The translations under genes and the position numbers were made by a program. From positions 16,849 to 80,848 of the forward strand of contig JAUNJN010000005.1 in assembly GCA_030533235.1 (NCBI GenBank): a DNA stretch of 64,000 nt, written 5' to 3'. This DNA is from Eubacteriales bacterium. GTDB taxonomy: Bacteria > Bacillota > Clostridia > Lachnospirales > Lachnospiraceae. Below, piece after piece: positions 45,304 through 54,027 of the stretch (position 1 is its first letter; each line of letters opens with the position of its first letter). The notes beneath the pieces were generated by a model. The model was not told the origin of the DNA, ran no database searches, and was given only the letters and a program-made list of their open reading frames with translations.

Positions 45304-46734
45304 ATGATTCATATTAATTTGGCTGTAATTTTGCTGTACGGAATGTTAGCGATCTTGAGCCGAAAGCATTTTAGTAAATACAAGAAGACAGATGAACATT
45401 TTGGGGTGGTGACAAGCTTGTTTCTGTCTATGGGATACACGGTTTATCATTGGATAGAAAAGTATTACCCCATAAACCGGGTTTGTGAGCGACTAAGAAA
45501 AGTTCAGATTGTGCCGCAAGAGACGTTACGTAAGCTTGCAGAGGACTATGCAGTAAAGAACGCAGCTGTTGGTCTGGCTATCTTTTTTGTGTGTTCCCTG
45601 GCATCGTTCACATATGCTGTGACAGATGAGTGTCGGGCAGACAAAATGCCCAATATTATAGAAAGAGAGGATTATCAGGGCAACACAAAAAAACAGGATA
45701 TTTATCTTACTGTTGATGGGGAGACATTGGTCTATGAGCTTCCGGTACATCCTATGGAGTACTCGGAGGAGGAATTTATACATGAGGCAGAGGCGGTTCG
45801 CGACTGGCTTGAGATAACGATACTGAATGGAAATACAGATGCACTAAATATCAGGGAGGATTTACAACTCCCGGAGCGAGATGAAAAGGGGCTGTTTACC
45901 ATTGAGTGGAGATCTCAAAATCCGGATATTATTACATCCTTCGGAAAGGTTGATTGGGATTTACTGTCGGAGGATGTGCAGGTTATGCTTGTTGCGAGGG
46001 TTGAATATTTAGATTACTTTGTCCTGTTTGAATTTCCTTTGATTTTAAGGTCTTCTTCGGATGATATCAAGGATGATAGGTTGCACATGGTTCGTGAAAC
46101 GCTGACAAAACTCGAAAAGGATAATCGAAGTTGTGTATTCTGGGAGCTTCCGGAGGAAATTGACGGAGTGGAAATCTCTCTGGGAAGAGAACACGGCAAA
46201 AAGTCATGGTGGTTGTTTGTTGCAGGCGGTGCGTTATGTATAGGAGGGGTGTTATTACGGCGTAGTCGTTTGGATGAAGCAATAAAACGGCGAAATGAGG
46301 AGTTAAACAGTCAATATCCGGATTTTGTAAATCGGTTATGTATGTTACTTGGGACAGGACTTACCTTACGGGGATGCATGGAACAGGCCACACGTGAGCT
46401 GTCGGAGGATTCAATACTTCGAAAGGAATTGCTGTACATGGTGCATGAGCTTTCAACAGGGGGAGACGAAAATCGCGCATATGATGAGTTTGGGGCAAGG
46501 ATTGGTATGCCTGCTTATACACGACTTGCCAATCGGTTAAATCAGAATCTGCGGACGGGAACCGGTGACTTAATTCGTGTATTAGAGGAGGAAGTGCAAT
46601 TTTCTTTGGAAAGCAAACGGGAGTATATGAAAAAAAGAGGAGAAGAAGTTTCAACCAAGTTGTTGTTTCCTATGGTAGTACTGCTATTGGTAGTAATGTT
46701 AATTATCATACTTCCGGCGATGAGGGGATTGTGA
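45304..46734 (+). CDS. tadC: TadC-like platform protein with an inserted extracytoplasmic Ig-like domain
   Basis: 476 residues from the ATG at 45304, which has GGGAG upstream; an ATG at 45256 would overlap tadB. Helices lie at about 4-17, 82-105, 300-319 and 452-472. The C-terminal cytoplasmic T2SSF domain (NRLCMLLGTGLTLRGCMEQA and GTGDLIRVLEEEVQ) is standard. Between helices two and three, where TadC proteins are normally short, are about 190 outward-facing residues. They include LQLPERDEKGLFTIEWRSQN, then NPDIITSFGKV, which resembles the bacterial Ig-like (atrophied Big) pattern of LP, I-x-W-x-S-x-N-P, I and G-x-V. The protein would therefore expose a domain on the cell surface at the pilus base. 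Confidence 0.82.
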   Translation: MIHINLAVILLYGMLAILSRKHFSKYKKTDEHFGVVTSLFLSMGYTVYHWIEKYYPINRVCERLRKVQIVPQETLRKLAEDYAVKNAAVGLAIFFVCSLASFTYAVTDECRADKMPNIIEREDYQGNTKKQDIYLTVDGETLVYELPVHPMEYSEEEFIHEAEAVRDWLEITILNGNTDALNIREDLQLPERDEKGLFTIEWRSQNPDIITSFGKVDWDLLSEDVQVMLVARVEYLDYFVLFEFPLILRSSSDDIKDDRLHMVRETLTKLEKDNRSCVFWELPEEIDGVEISLGREHGKKSWWLFVAGGALCIGGVLLRRSRLDEAIKRRNEELNSQYPDFVNRLCMLLGTGLTLRGCMEQATRELSEDSILRKELLYMVHELSTGGDENRAYDEFGARIGMPAYTRLANRLNQNLRTGTGDLIRVLEEEVQFSLESKREYMKKRGEEVSTKLLFPMVVLLLVVMLIIILPAMRGL

Positions 46735-46748
46735 AAGGAGGAGAGTAT

Positions 46749-46922
46749 ATGAATATGGTCAAACGATTTTTAACCGAAGAGGATGCTATGGGTGTCGTTG
46801 AAGTTATTTTGATTATGGTCGTACTTATTGCAATGGTTGCTATATTTAAAAATCAGATTCGGTCTTTGGTTGAAAATATCTGGAGTTCAATTAATAAAGG
46901 TGCACAATCAATTTACACCTAA
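46749..46922 (+). CDS. Flp1-like major pilin
   Basis: 57 residues from the ATG at 46749 (AAAGGAGGAGAG upstream). A hydrophilic leader ends in E-E-D-A-M-G, followed by VVEVILIMVVLIAMVAIFK, the pattern of the Flp1-like (PF16982) pilins of Firmicutes. Cleavage is predicted after the Gly at about residue 15 by the peptidase at 41963. The mature protein is a short alpha helix of about 40 residues that polymerises into a thin fibre. It is probably the most abundant product of the operon. Confidence 0.87.
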   Translation: MNMVKRFLTEEDAMGVVEVILIMVVLIAMVAIFKNQIRSLVENIWSSINKGAQSIYT

Positions 46923-46979
46923 TACATTTCATTTATTTATTTCTGTTGTATCTATCTGTCTTATTTTTGGGAGGGGAAT

Positions 46980-48368
46980 ATGAATAATCGAGGAAAAATA
47001 ACTGTTTTTTTATGTTTGATGGTATGTGCCGTATTGCTCCTTGCTATGACCGGCCTACGGGTTATTACTTTTTACGGGGGGCAGGCAAAGGCTGCGATGT
47101 GTTTAAAAACAGCTACATCACATATAAAGTCTAATTATAATCGTTACATTTTCGACCATTATCATATTCTCCTTTTTGATAAAGCCTGTGGCGGTAAAGG
47201 AGAAGCCGGTATAGAAGAGATTCTTTTTAATAATCTTCAGGAGAATTTGGGAACTTTTGCCTCTGTGCAGGAACTGTCCGTGAACCAATACAATATGCTG
47301 ACAGAGAACGATTGCCGCGCATTACGGGAACAGATTGCGGATTATATAAAGTATGCTGCGATAGAATACGGCACCGATCAGATTCTTGAAATGACCGGAG
47401 GAGAAGACGGCGCGTTATCTGAGGATTTGTTGACACCGTCCGAAGAGGAGACGGAGACTACGGCGGAAACAGGGATTGATTGTGAGGATGTGGAAGACCC
47501 GAGAGGATTGACTGCGTATATGGAAGGAGATTTACTGATGGCGGCTATTGTTCCGGAAGAGCTAAAAATCAGTGAATATTATATGCAGGATGATGAGGGC
47601 TGGTCTGTGCATCAGTATGGACATATGGGAGATTTTTTTCAGATAAATAATCGGTTTAATAGTCTGGGTGTTCTATCCAATGATCTGGTCACCTACGGAG
47701 GCTGGTCCGATCAATTGTTGCAGGCAGGTACCGAGATTGCTTATGCAGCAGATGTGTTTAACTGTGCTACGGAACAAACGATAAACGATACTTCCGTGCT
47801 TGTGTGTGAATTAGAATATCTTGTTTCCGGCTTGCCGTGTGATGCATATAATCTTGAATCGGCTATTCATCGGATTCTGGGGATAAGACTACCTGTGAAT
47901 TATGCCTTTTTAATGACAGATCCCGAAAAAAAGGCGGTTGTTATGGAGGTGGCGGCTCCGCTTTCGGCGTTGACTTTGGTACCTTTGCCAATTATGAAAA
48001 GACTCATAGCGGGTTGTTGGGCTTATGTAGAAGCAATTACCGAGGTTCGATGTTTACTAAATGGAAAACGTATGTCTTTTACAAAAAACAGCGAAAATTG
48101 GATTACGGATCTTCACAATTTGGGAGAAGACATGTTTTGTGACGGAAGCTCAGATGACAAAGGTTTGTCCTATAAGGATTATTTACTTATTTTACTTGCA
48201 ATTCAGCCGGACACAACAGTCTATCGAATGGTTGATATTATCCAATTAAATGCCAGACAGGAGAATGATAATTTTTGGATGGATAATGCAGCAGTTGGAT
48301 TCTCGGTGGATGTCAAAATCCAATATGACGGAAGGGAAATTTGGTTACGCGAGGAAGCAAAATACTAA
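46980..48368 (+). CDS. DUF5702 (TadG/TadE-associated) membrane-anchored protein
   Basis: 462 residues, GGGAGGGG site. The N-terminus NNRGKITVFLCLMVCAVLLL is a class III-like signal anchor (residues 7-27), followed by a large outward domain matching DUF5702, which accompanies Tad loci in Clostridia. Conserved features are the HYHILLFDKAC segment, an acidic linker near residue 140-165, and the C-terminal YKDYLLILLAIQPDTTVYRM. The function is probably pilus assembly or a minor fibre component. It lies between the pilin and a TadE-like protein. Confidence 0.85.
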   Translation: MNNRGKITVFLCLMVCAVLLLAMTGLRVITFYGGQAKAAMCLKTATSHIKSNYNRYIFDHYHILLFDKACGGKGEAGIEEILFNNLQENLGTFASVQELSVNQYNMLTENDCRALREQIADYIKYAAIEYGTDQILEMTGGEDGALSEDLLTPSEEETETTAETGIDCEDVEDPRGLTAYMEGDLLMAAIVPEELKISEYYMQDDEGWSVHQYGHMGDFFQINNRFNSLGVLSNDLVTYGGWSDQLLQAGTEIAYAADVFNCATEQTINDTSVLVCELEYLVSGLPCDAYNLESAIHRILGIRLPVNYAFLMTDPEKKAVVMEVAAPLSALTLVPLPIMKRLIAGCWAYVEAITEVRCLLNGKRMSFTKNSENWITDLHNLGEDMFCDGSSDDKGLSYKDYLLILLAIQPDTTVYRMVDIIQLNARQENDNFWMDNAAVGFSVDVKIQYDGREIWLREEAKY

Positions 48369-48383
48369 ACAATCGAATGATTG

Positions 48384-48486
48384 CTGCTTTGTAAATGGTC
48401 TCTACTTATGCCAATTTACAACAAATCCTCTCCGGGTGCAGACAGTGTATTACACTATGACAGAGTAGAGGCTGTTTACAAAGCAG
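48384..48486 (+). repeat. 22-bp inverted repeat (RNA hairpin) inside the Tad operon
   Basis: CTGCTTTGTAAATGGTCTCTAC region (48384-48405) pairs with its complement at 48465-48486. Twelve outer and six inner base pairs are Watson-Crick, and all four middle positions pair as G-C or G-U. The loop is 59 bases and has its own AGTGTA-T-TACACT palindrome. It lies just before the ribosome site (48505-48514) of the TadE-like gene and 16 bases after the DUF5702 stop. Confidence 0.7.
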
Positions 48487-48518
48487 TTACAATATATAAT
48501 TTGAAGGTGGGAGTAATA

Positions 48519-49268
48519 ATGAAAGGACGTTTGAAAAATCGTGGGAATACGGTTGTCGAGGCGACCTTGATCATACCTGTTTTCCTGTTTGGGATGCTTG
48601 CGGTCTATCACATGACAATGAGTCGGCTGGCAGAACAGATTGTATACGAGGCAGCGTCGGAAACCGCAGAGTATCTTGCTGAATATGCATACCTTGAAAT
48701 TGACAGTTCCTTGTTGCCGTATATCAAATTCCGCGAATATGTCGATGACGAGCAGCTTGTGGATCGGTATATTTTAGATGGTGTGAACGGTGTGACTTTT
48801 TTTGGTTATTTCGGAATCGATGCGGAAGATAACATTTGTTTATATGTGCAATATGAGGTCGCATTTCATGTGCCGTTTTTTCCGTCGTTTACATCAAGGC
48901 ATTCATATTGCATCAAGCAACATGCCTATGTAGGAGACAGAAATTCGGCGGACAGGGGAGATACGAATGCAGAGGAGACATATGTATTCATAACGGATAA
49001 TAAAGAGGCGTATCATACGTCCAGAAGCTGTACACATTTAAAGTTGTCCGTACATGTAACCTCAAAGACATCGGCAGTTGAGAAACACTATACACCATGC
49101 GAGTTTTGTGGAAACGCGAAGGAAGGGGAGCTGGTGTATATTACAGATGAAGGAAATCGATATCACAATTGCCCGGATTGCAGTGGATTAAAACGAACAA
49201 TATATAGAGTGAAAAAAAGTTCGGTAGGAGGGTTGCCGCAATGCTTAAGGTGTGGGGGAGAAACATAA
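48519..49268 (+). CDS. TadE-like pilus protein with two tandem Cys/His modules
   Basis: 249 residues from the ATG at 48519 (GGTGGGAG upstream). N-terminal RGNTVVEATLIIPVFLFGML is the TadE pilin-like anchor (residues 8-28). After an outward beta-rich part, residues about 163-249 hold two copies of a module: FITDNKEAYHTSRSCTHLKL, with later YTPCEFCG; then YITDEGNRYHNCPDCSGLK, with later QCLRCGG. Each has Y-H-x4-5-C-x2-L-K followed by C-x2-C, the pattern of the small zinc-ribbon-like domain found at the ends of thermonuclease-like proteins. Such a duplicated metal site on a pilus minor subunit is unusual. It overlaps the next gene by 28 bp. Confidence 0.8.
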   Translation: MKGRLKNRGNTVVEATLIIPVFLFGMLAVYHMTMSRLAEQIVYEAASETAEYLAEYAYLEIDSSLLPYIKFREYVDDEQLVDRYILDGVNGVTFFGYFGIDAEDNICLYVQYEVAFHVPFFPSFTSRHSYCIKQHAYVGDRNSADRGDTNAEETYVFITDNKEAYHTSRSCTHLKLSVHVTSKTSAVEKHYTPCEFCGNAKEGELVYITDEGNRYHNCPDCSGLKRTIYRVKKSSVGGLPQCLRCGGET

Positions 49269-49636
49269 ATAAAAGAAAATTACATAATAATCGTGGAAGC
49301 ACGATAATCGAAACCAGTTTGATTATGCCGATTGTAATTTCAATCTGTATGGCGGTTATCATCATATTTCTTGATGTAATCGGAGATGGAATCGTGCAGG
49401 GCGAAAGCTACAAAGCAGTTTATACATATACGGGTGTGTCGGGTACACAGGAAAACATGTTCCAAAGACCGGTTGTCGGAGAAAACGGGTACTTATATTG
49501 TGATGGGCAGTTCTCGTCAAATGTGGATGGTGGATATTGTTACAAGGGTCGAGAGGTAGTGTATTGCACGGAATATAACTTATGTGCTTCGCGGCTTAGG
49601 AGGTGGCAGTTGTATGGAGATGTTCTATGGGAGTAA
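49241..49636 (+). CDS. TadE-like minor pilus protein
   Basis: 131 residues, AGGAGG upstream inside the preceding gene. N-terminal NNRGSTIIETSLIMPIVIS is the TadE pattern (about residues 16-34), with a membrane helix to about 45. The rest is a short outward domain with four Cys. It overlaps both neighbours (28 and 23 bp), so the three genes are translationally coupled. Confidence 0.82.
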   Translation: MLKVWGRNINKRKLHNNRGSTIIETSLIMPIVISICMAVIIIFLDVIGDGIVQGESYKAVYTYTGVSGTQENMFQRPVVGENGYLYCDGQFSSNVDGGYCYKGREVVYCTEYNLCASRLRRWQLYGDVLWE

Positions 49637-50879
49637 AGGAATTGATCGTTATCTGAATGTCCGTTTTACATCACAGGAGAATATACAAAACGGACGATAT
49701 GCGTACCATGTCCGAATGCTCTGTCAGAATCAAATTATGTATTTAATTTCGCCGCATATTATTGCTTCGGATGATCAGGTCATTTGCAGATATGATATGA
49801 ATACCTATTATGTGATGTCCAGGCTGTTCCGTGTCACACCTATGAATGGGGATATGTTTTCGCGCATTTTGTTGCAAATTAGTCAATGTATTGAGGAATT
49901 ACCATTCTATTTGTTAGATGCTGATAATTTGGTTTTGGATCCGGAGTATATGTTTTACGACGAAGCAAAACGTGAGGTGCGACTCGTTTATGTGCCGGGG
50001 TATGGAAGGATGATACAAAAGCAGCTGAAGCAATTACTTGAGTATATGATGTGCATATTTGACTCCGAGGATCGGGACGGAATCCAAATCCTATATTCGT
50101 ATCATTCAATGTTGAGTAATGAGGGTGCGGATGTGGGAAGATTAATACAAAAGGCAAAATGTTCTCTGCAGATTGCAACATATGGACATCCGATACTCGA
50201 AGATCCTGTGGCGAATGATCCTACGTTTGGCAGTACCGTATTGGGAAATTCTGTATTGGTACACGAGGACATATTCATGCCGGGAAGCAAAGAATCTATT
50301 AATAATAGAGGAAGGTGTTTGCATGTAGGTCGACTAACTGCAGGGGCGGCTGTGTTGATAGGGATGGATATGATAGCAGTCCTTGGAACCGGTATTAAAT
50401 TTATTAGTTCCGGGTTTCAGCTTCTGTGGTTATATTTAATGGTTGGTTGCATTGCAATGCTGACAGTATTATGTGTATGCGTTTTTACAGGACAGGAAGA
50501 AAATGACGATGAAGCGATGGAAGAATATATGCAACAGGCTCCCGAAGGGATGATAGAAGAAAATGAATACAAGCCGGTTGCGGTTCATGCTTTGGTGCCA
50601 TTGACAAATGGGGCACTCGAGGAAATTGATTTTTCACGATATGGGGAAACAATTGTTGTAGGCAGGGGAAAAACGACGGCGGATTATTGCCTGCCTACAA
50701 CGGAAATCAGTCGCGTGCATGCGTGTATATATAAAAGGGAAGGAGGAATATATGTTGAGGATAGGGATTCGACGAATGGAACTTATGTGAATGATGTAAG
50801 GATTCCGTCCAATGAAATTGTACAATTGAATAAGGGAGATCGACTTGGCTTTGCAAATGAAGAATTTTTTGTCTCGTGA
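49614..50879 (+). CDS. DUF6382-like plus FHA domain membrane protein of the Tad operon
   Basis: 421 residues from the ATG at 49614 (AGGAGG upstream). Residues about 10-175 are a cytoplasmic domain with ELPFYLLDADNLVLDPEYMF and VRLVYVPGYG, which matches the DUF6382 pattern and loosely the EssB-type pseudokinase fold. A Gly-rich linker leads to two hydrophobic helices (about 243-300, including LLWLYLMVGCIAMLTVLCV). The C-terminal 90 residues are an FHA domain (VVGRGKTTADY, SRVHACI, DSTNGTYVND), which binds phosphothreonine. So pilus activity may be tied to a Ser/Thr kinase. It is the last gene of the Tad operon. Confidence 0.85.
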   Translation: MEMFYGSKGIDRYLNVRFTSQENIQNGRYAYHVRMLCQNQIMYLISPHIIASDDQVICRYDMNTYYVMSRLFRVTPMNGDMFSRILLQISQCIEELPFYLLDADNLVLDPEYMFYDEAKREVRLVYVPGYGRMIQKQLKQLLEYMMCIFDSEDRDGIQILYSYHSMLSNEGADVGRLIQKAKCSLQIATYGHPILEDPVANDPTFGSTVLGNSVLVHEDIFMPGSKESINNRGRCLHVGRLTAGAAVLIGMDMIAVLGTGIKFISSGFQLLWLYLMVGCIAMLTVLCVCVFTGQEENDDEAMEEYMQQAPEGMIEENEYKPVAVHALVPLTNGALEEIDFSRYGETIVVGRGKTTADYCLPTTEISRVHACIYKREGGIYVEDRDSTNGTYVNDVRIPSNEIVQLNKGDRLGFANEEFFVS

Positions 50880-50908
50880 TTGTATTTATACGCGTTTTTT
50901 GGTATATT
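50880..50908 (+). promoter_or_regulatory. Promoter of the flavodoxin-SCP2/dnaX unit
   Basis: TTGTAT (50880-50885), a 17-base spacer and TGG-TATATT (-10 at 50903-50908), just behind the Tad operon and about 50 bases before the TTG start at 50960. No terminator is visible between the Tad operon and this promoter, so read-through is possible. Confidence 0.55.
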
Positions 50909-50959
50909 AATGATATGTAGCGTTTGAAAAAGACGATTGGATAGTCGAGGTGAAAAAGG

Positions 50960-51970
50960 TTGAAGGTAAATGTCTATTATGGCGGTCGTGGATTGCTTGA
51001 GGATCCTACATTGTTTGTCATCGATCGTATGATTCAGGTGTTGGAGGAGCTGCGTGTTACGGTGGCTCGTTACAATATGTACGAGGACAAGTCCGGTATT
51101 GCTACGCTTCCAAATACATTGAAGGATTGTGACGGTATTATTTTGGCAGCAAATGTCGAGTGGTTTGGTATTGGTGGATACATGCAACAGTTTTTGGATA
51201 TGTGCTGGCTGTACGGAGATAAGGAAAAGATTTCTTCTCTTTACATGATGCCGGTTGTTGTTGCAACTGCATATGGAGAGCAGGATGCGGAGATGACCTT
51301 GCGTAAAGCATGGGATGTCCTCGGCGGTGTTTCCCTAAACGGACTTGCTGCGTATGTGGATAGCAGTGATGTATTTGAACAGAATTCTGCATACCTTGCG
51401 TTGATTGAGAAAAAGACAGAGGAACTCTATCGCAGCATCAATCAAAAGGTTGTCAAGCTTCCGACAAGTAATACAGCCGTAAAGAATAATATTATCAAAA
51501 AGACCAATATTACACTTACACCGCAGGAAAGCGAACAGTTGTCGAAATTTGTTGCAGATGACGGATATGTCAAGACGCAGAAAAAGGATATTGAGGAGCT
51601 TGCCGCGATGTTTAAGCAGATGCTTGGAGATGAAGCACCGATTCAGGAAAATATATATGAGGACGATATTGTTGAGGCATTTTACAAGAACTATTATCCG
51701 GAAAAAGATTTCTCGGCATGCTACGTATTGGTGATTCCGGATTTGGGAAAGAATCTTATTATTCATGTCGGTAATCAGTTGGAATGTGCTTACGGTGAAG
51801 ACTGTGACGGCGATGTTAAGCTTAAGGCAAGCAGCGATTTAGTTCGTAGTATTATTGCCGGCAAGATGACCTTCCAAAAAGGATTTATGGCAGGTGAGAT
51901 TACCGCAAAGGGTAATTTCAAGACATTGCGAATGCTTGATCAGATATTCCGTTTTCGCTACAAGAAATAA
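50960..51970 (+). CDS. Flavodoxin/NADPH-reductase-like domain fused to an SCP2 sterol-carrier domain
   Basis: 336 residues, TTG start with GAGGTG upstream. Residues 1-160 have the flavodoxin-like reductase pattern (VNVYYGGRGLLEDPT; GIILAANVEWFGIGGYMQQF; MMPVVVATAYGEQDAE). Residues 230-336 match the SCP2/SterolCarrier fold (NLIIHVGNQLECAYGEDCDG; IIAGKMTFQKGFMAGEITAKGN), which binds lipids. The fusion is found in clostridia but the substrate is unknown. It is 23 bp ahead of dnaX, probably in the same operon. Confidence 0.8.
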   Translation: MKVNVYYGGRGLLEDPTLFVIDRMIQVLEELRVTVARYNMYEDKSGIATLPNTLKDCDGIILAANVEWFGIGGYMQQFLDMCWLYGDKEKISSLYMMPVVVATAYGEQDAEMTLRKAWDVLGGVSLNGLAAYVDSSDVFEQNSAYLALIEKKTEELYRSINQKVVKLPTSNTAVKNNIIKKTNITLTPQESEQLSKFVADDGYVKTQKKDIEELAAMFKQMLGDEAPIQENIYEDDIVEAFYKNYYPEKDFSACYVLVIPDLGKNLIIHVGNQLECAYGEDCDGDVKLKASSDLVRSIIAGKMTFQKGFMAGEITAKGNFKTLRMLDQIFRFRYKK

Positions 51971-51993
51971 TGGATTGAGAGTGAGGTTGCCAT

Positions 51994-53667
51994 ATGTCAT
52001 ACATGGCATTATATCGTAAATGGCGTCCGGATGCATTTTCGGAAGTCAAGGGGCAGGAACACATTGTAACCACCCTCAAAAACCAAATAAAGCATGAGAG
52101 AATCGGACACGCATATTTGTTCTGCGGCACGAGAGGAACCGGCAAAACTACCATTGCTAAGCTTATGGCTAAGGCGGTGAATTGTGAACATCCTGTTGAC
52201 GGAAGTCCCTGTAATGAGTGTGAAAGCTGTAAGGCGATTGCGGCGGGAAGCTCTATGAATGTCATCGAAATCGATGCGGCATCCAATAACGGTGTAGACA
52301 ATATTCGTCAGATTAACAATGCGGTTCGGTATTCGCCGCAGGCAGGCAAATATCTTGTATATATTATCGACGAGGTTCATATGTTGTCAATAGGTGCCTT
52401 TAATGCGCTTTTAAAGACATTGGAGGAACCTCCGGAATATGTGATTTTCATTTTGGCAACGACGGAATCACATAAAATACCAATTACTATTTTATCCAGA
52501 TGTCAGCGATATGACTTTAAGCGTATATCGATTGAGACGATTACTGATCGACTTGCTGATCTGATGGAGAGAGAACAAATTTCCGCGACGAGAGATGCAC
52601 TCGCTTATGTTGCGCGTGCGGCAGATGGATCTATGAGAGATGCACTTAGTATTTTGGATCAATGTATTGCCTTTCATCTGGGGGAGGAGCTCACTTATGA
52701 TAAGGTGTTAGACACAATTGGTGCAGTAGATGTTGAGGTGTATATTCGACTGATGCAGGCGATTGCAACACAGGAAATTACGTCTGCGATGGATATCATA
52801 GACGAGGCAATATGGCAGGGAAAGGATTTAACACAGTTTACGAGTGAATTTACGTTGTTTATTCGTAATGTTTTGATGTTAAAGCTTTCGCCCGGCATGC
52901 GTATGGATTTAACAAGCGAGAATATATCAAAGCTAAAGACGCTGGGAACCGAATTTTCCGAGGAGCGTTTGATTGATTATATTAATATTTTACAGGAGAC
53001 ACTTAACAAGCTTTCCTATGCAACGATGAAACGAATTGTTTTGGAACTTGGGATAATAAAGCTCTGTATGCCGCAGATGCGACAGGGATATGAGGAAATT
53101 AAGTCTTGTGTTGAGCAGTTTGAAGCGTCATTGGAGCAACGTATTTCGGAGGCTCAAATCACATATGTTCCTAATGAACGTCTGCAAAAGGAGGCGCCGA
53201 TGCAGGAAATTGCCCGTGCGCCTGAATCAACACTACAGGCAGATGTAACGGTTGATAAGGAGACGGTACAAAGAGAGAGTGATCGTGTGGTGTCAAATTT
53301 GCAGGCTCGTTACAAAAAGGCAGACTACGATGAAATTATGACTATCGTATGCATGTGGGATCAGATCAAACGTCAGGCAATGAAGCTTACGAGAAGCTTT
53401 ATGGATCAGGTGTCGGTTGTTCCGGGAGATACGCCGGGAACACTGGATCTTGTCATTATCAGAGGAAAAGAGAATAGCAATCTTGTGGCAGAATATTTTG
53501 AAAAGCCGCATAACATTGAGGTGTTGCGAAGAGATTTGGCAGAGCTTACGGAACGCGATATTGATATCCGGATTCGAAAGCTGACGCAGCGTGAGGCGGA
53601 TGATTCCAAGGTAGCAGATTTTGATTTGTCAAAAATAAAATTTAACAATATAGAAGTCAAGTATTAG
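51994..53667 (+). CDS. dnaX: DNA polymerase III subunits gamma/tau
   Basis: 557 residues. N-terminal ALYRKWRPDAFSEVKGQEHI, Walker A CGTRGTGKTT, zinc cysteines C-x8-C-x2-C-x2-C (CEHPVDGSPCNECESC), Walker B IIDEVHML, LEEPPEYVIF and LSRCQRYDF. The C-terminal domains III to V reach residue 557. It loads the beta clamp together with HolB (28710). Order dnaX-ybaB-recR is as in Bacillus; no SRP RNA gene was seen upstream. Confidence 0.97.
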   Translation: MSYMALYRKWRPDAFSEVKGQEHIVTTLKNQIKHERIGHAYLFCGTRGTGKTTIAKLMAKAVNCEHPVDGSPCNECESCKAIAAGSSMNVIEIDAASNNGVDNIRQINNAVRYSPQAGKYLVYIIDEVHMLSIGAFNALLKTLEEPPEYVIFILATTESHKIPITILSRCQRYDFKRISIETITDRLADLMEREQISATRDALAYVARAADGSMRDALSILDQCIAFHLGEELTYDKVLDTIGAVDVEVYIRLMQAIATQEITSAMDIIDEAIWQGKDLTQFTSEFTLFIRNVLMLKLSPGMRMDLTSENISKLKTLGTEFSEERLIDYINILQETLNKLSYATMKRIVLELGIIKLCMPQMRQGYEEIKSCVEQFEASLEQRISEAQITYVPNERLQKEAPMQEIARAPESTLQADVTVDKETVQRESDRVVSNLQARYKKADYDEIMTIVCMWDQIKRQAMKLTRSFMDQVSVVPGDTPGTLDLVIIRGKENSNLVAEYFEKPHNIEVLRRDLAELTERDIDIRIRKLTQREADDSKVADFDLSKIKFNNIEVKY

Positions 53668-53679
53668 GAGGAAACAACA

Positions 53680-54027
53680 ATGGCAAAAAGAGGTGGATTC
53701 CCTGGTGGTATGATGCCGGGAAACATGAACAATCTTATGAAGCAGGCGCAGAGAATGCAGAAGCAGATGGAGGAGCAGGCTAAGGAGCTTGAAGAAAAGG
53801 AGTACGAGGCAACTGCAGGCGGCGGGGCTGTCAAGGTTAAGATTAACGGTAAAAAAGAGATTACAGAAGTACATCTTGAGCAGGAGATTGTTGATCCGGA
53901 GGATATCGAAATGCTGGAGGATGCCATTATGGCAGCGGTAAACGAGGCAATTCGTCTTCAGGATGAGGATCAGCAGGCACAGATGGGTAAAATTACCGGT
54001 GGATTTGGCGGAGGATTTCCTTTCTAA
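53680..54027 (+). CDS. ybaB: YbaB/EbfC nucleoid-associated protein
   Basis: 115 residues. Gly/Met-rich N-terminus ([20 protein letters not shown]), then the YbaB fold ([35 protein letters not shown]), and a Gly-rich tail. It is a DNA-binding dimer. Its stop shares one base with the recR ATG, so translation is coupled. Confidence 0.95.
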   Translation: MAKRGGFPGGMMPGNMNNLMKQAQRMQKQMEEQAKELEEKEYEATAGGGAVKVKINGKKEITEVHLEQEIVDPEDIEMLEDAIMAAVNEAIRLQDEDQQAQMGKITGGFGGGFPF

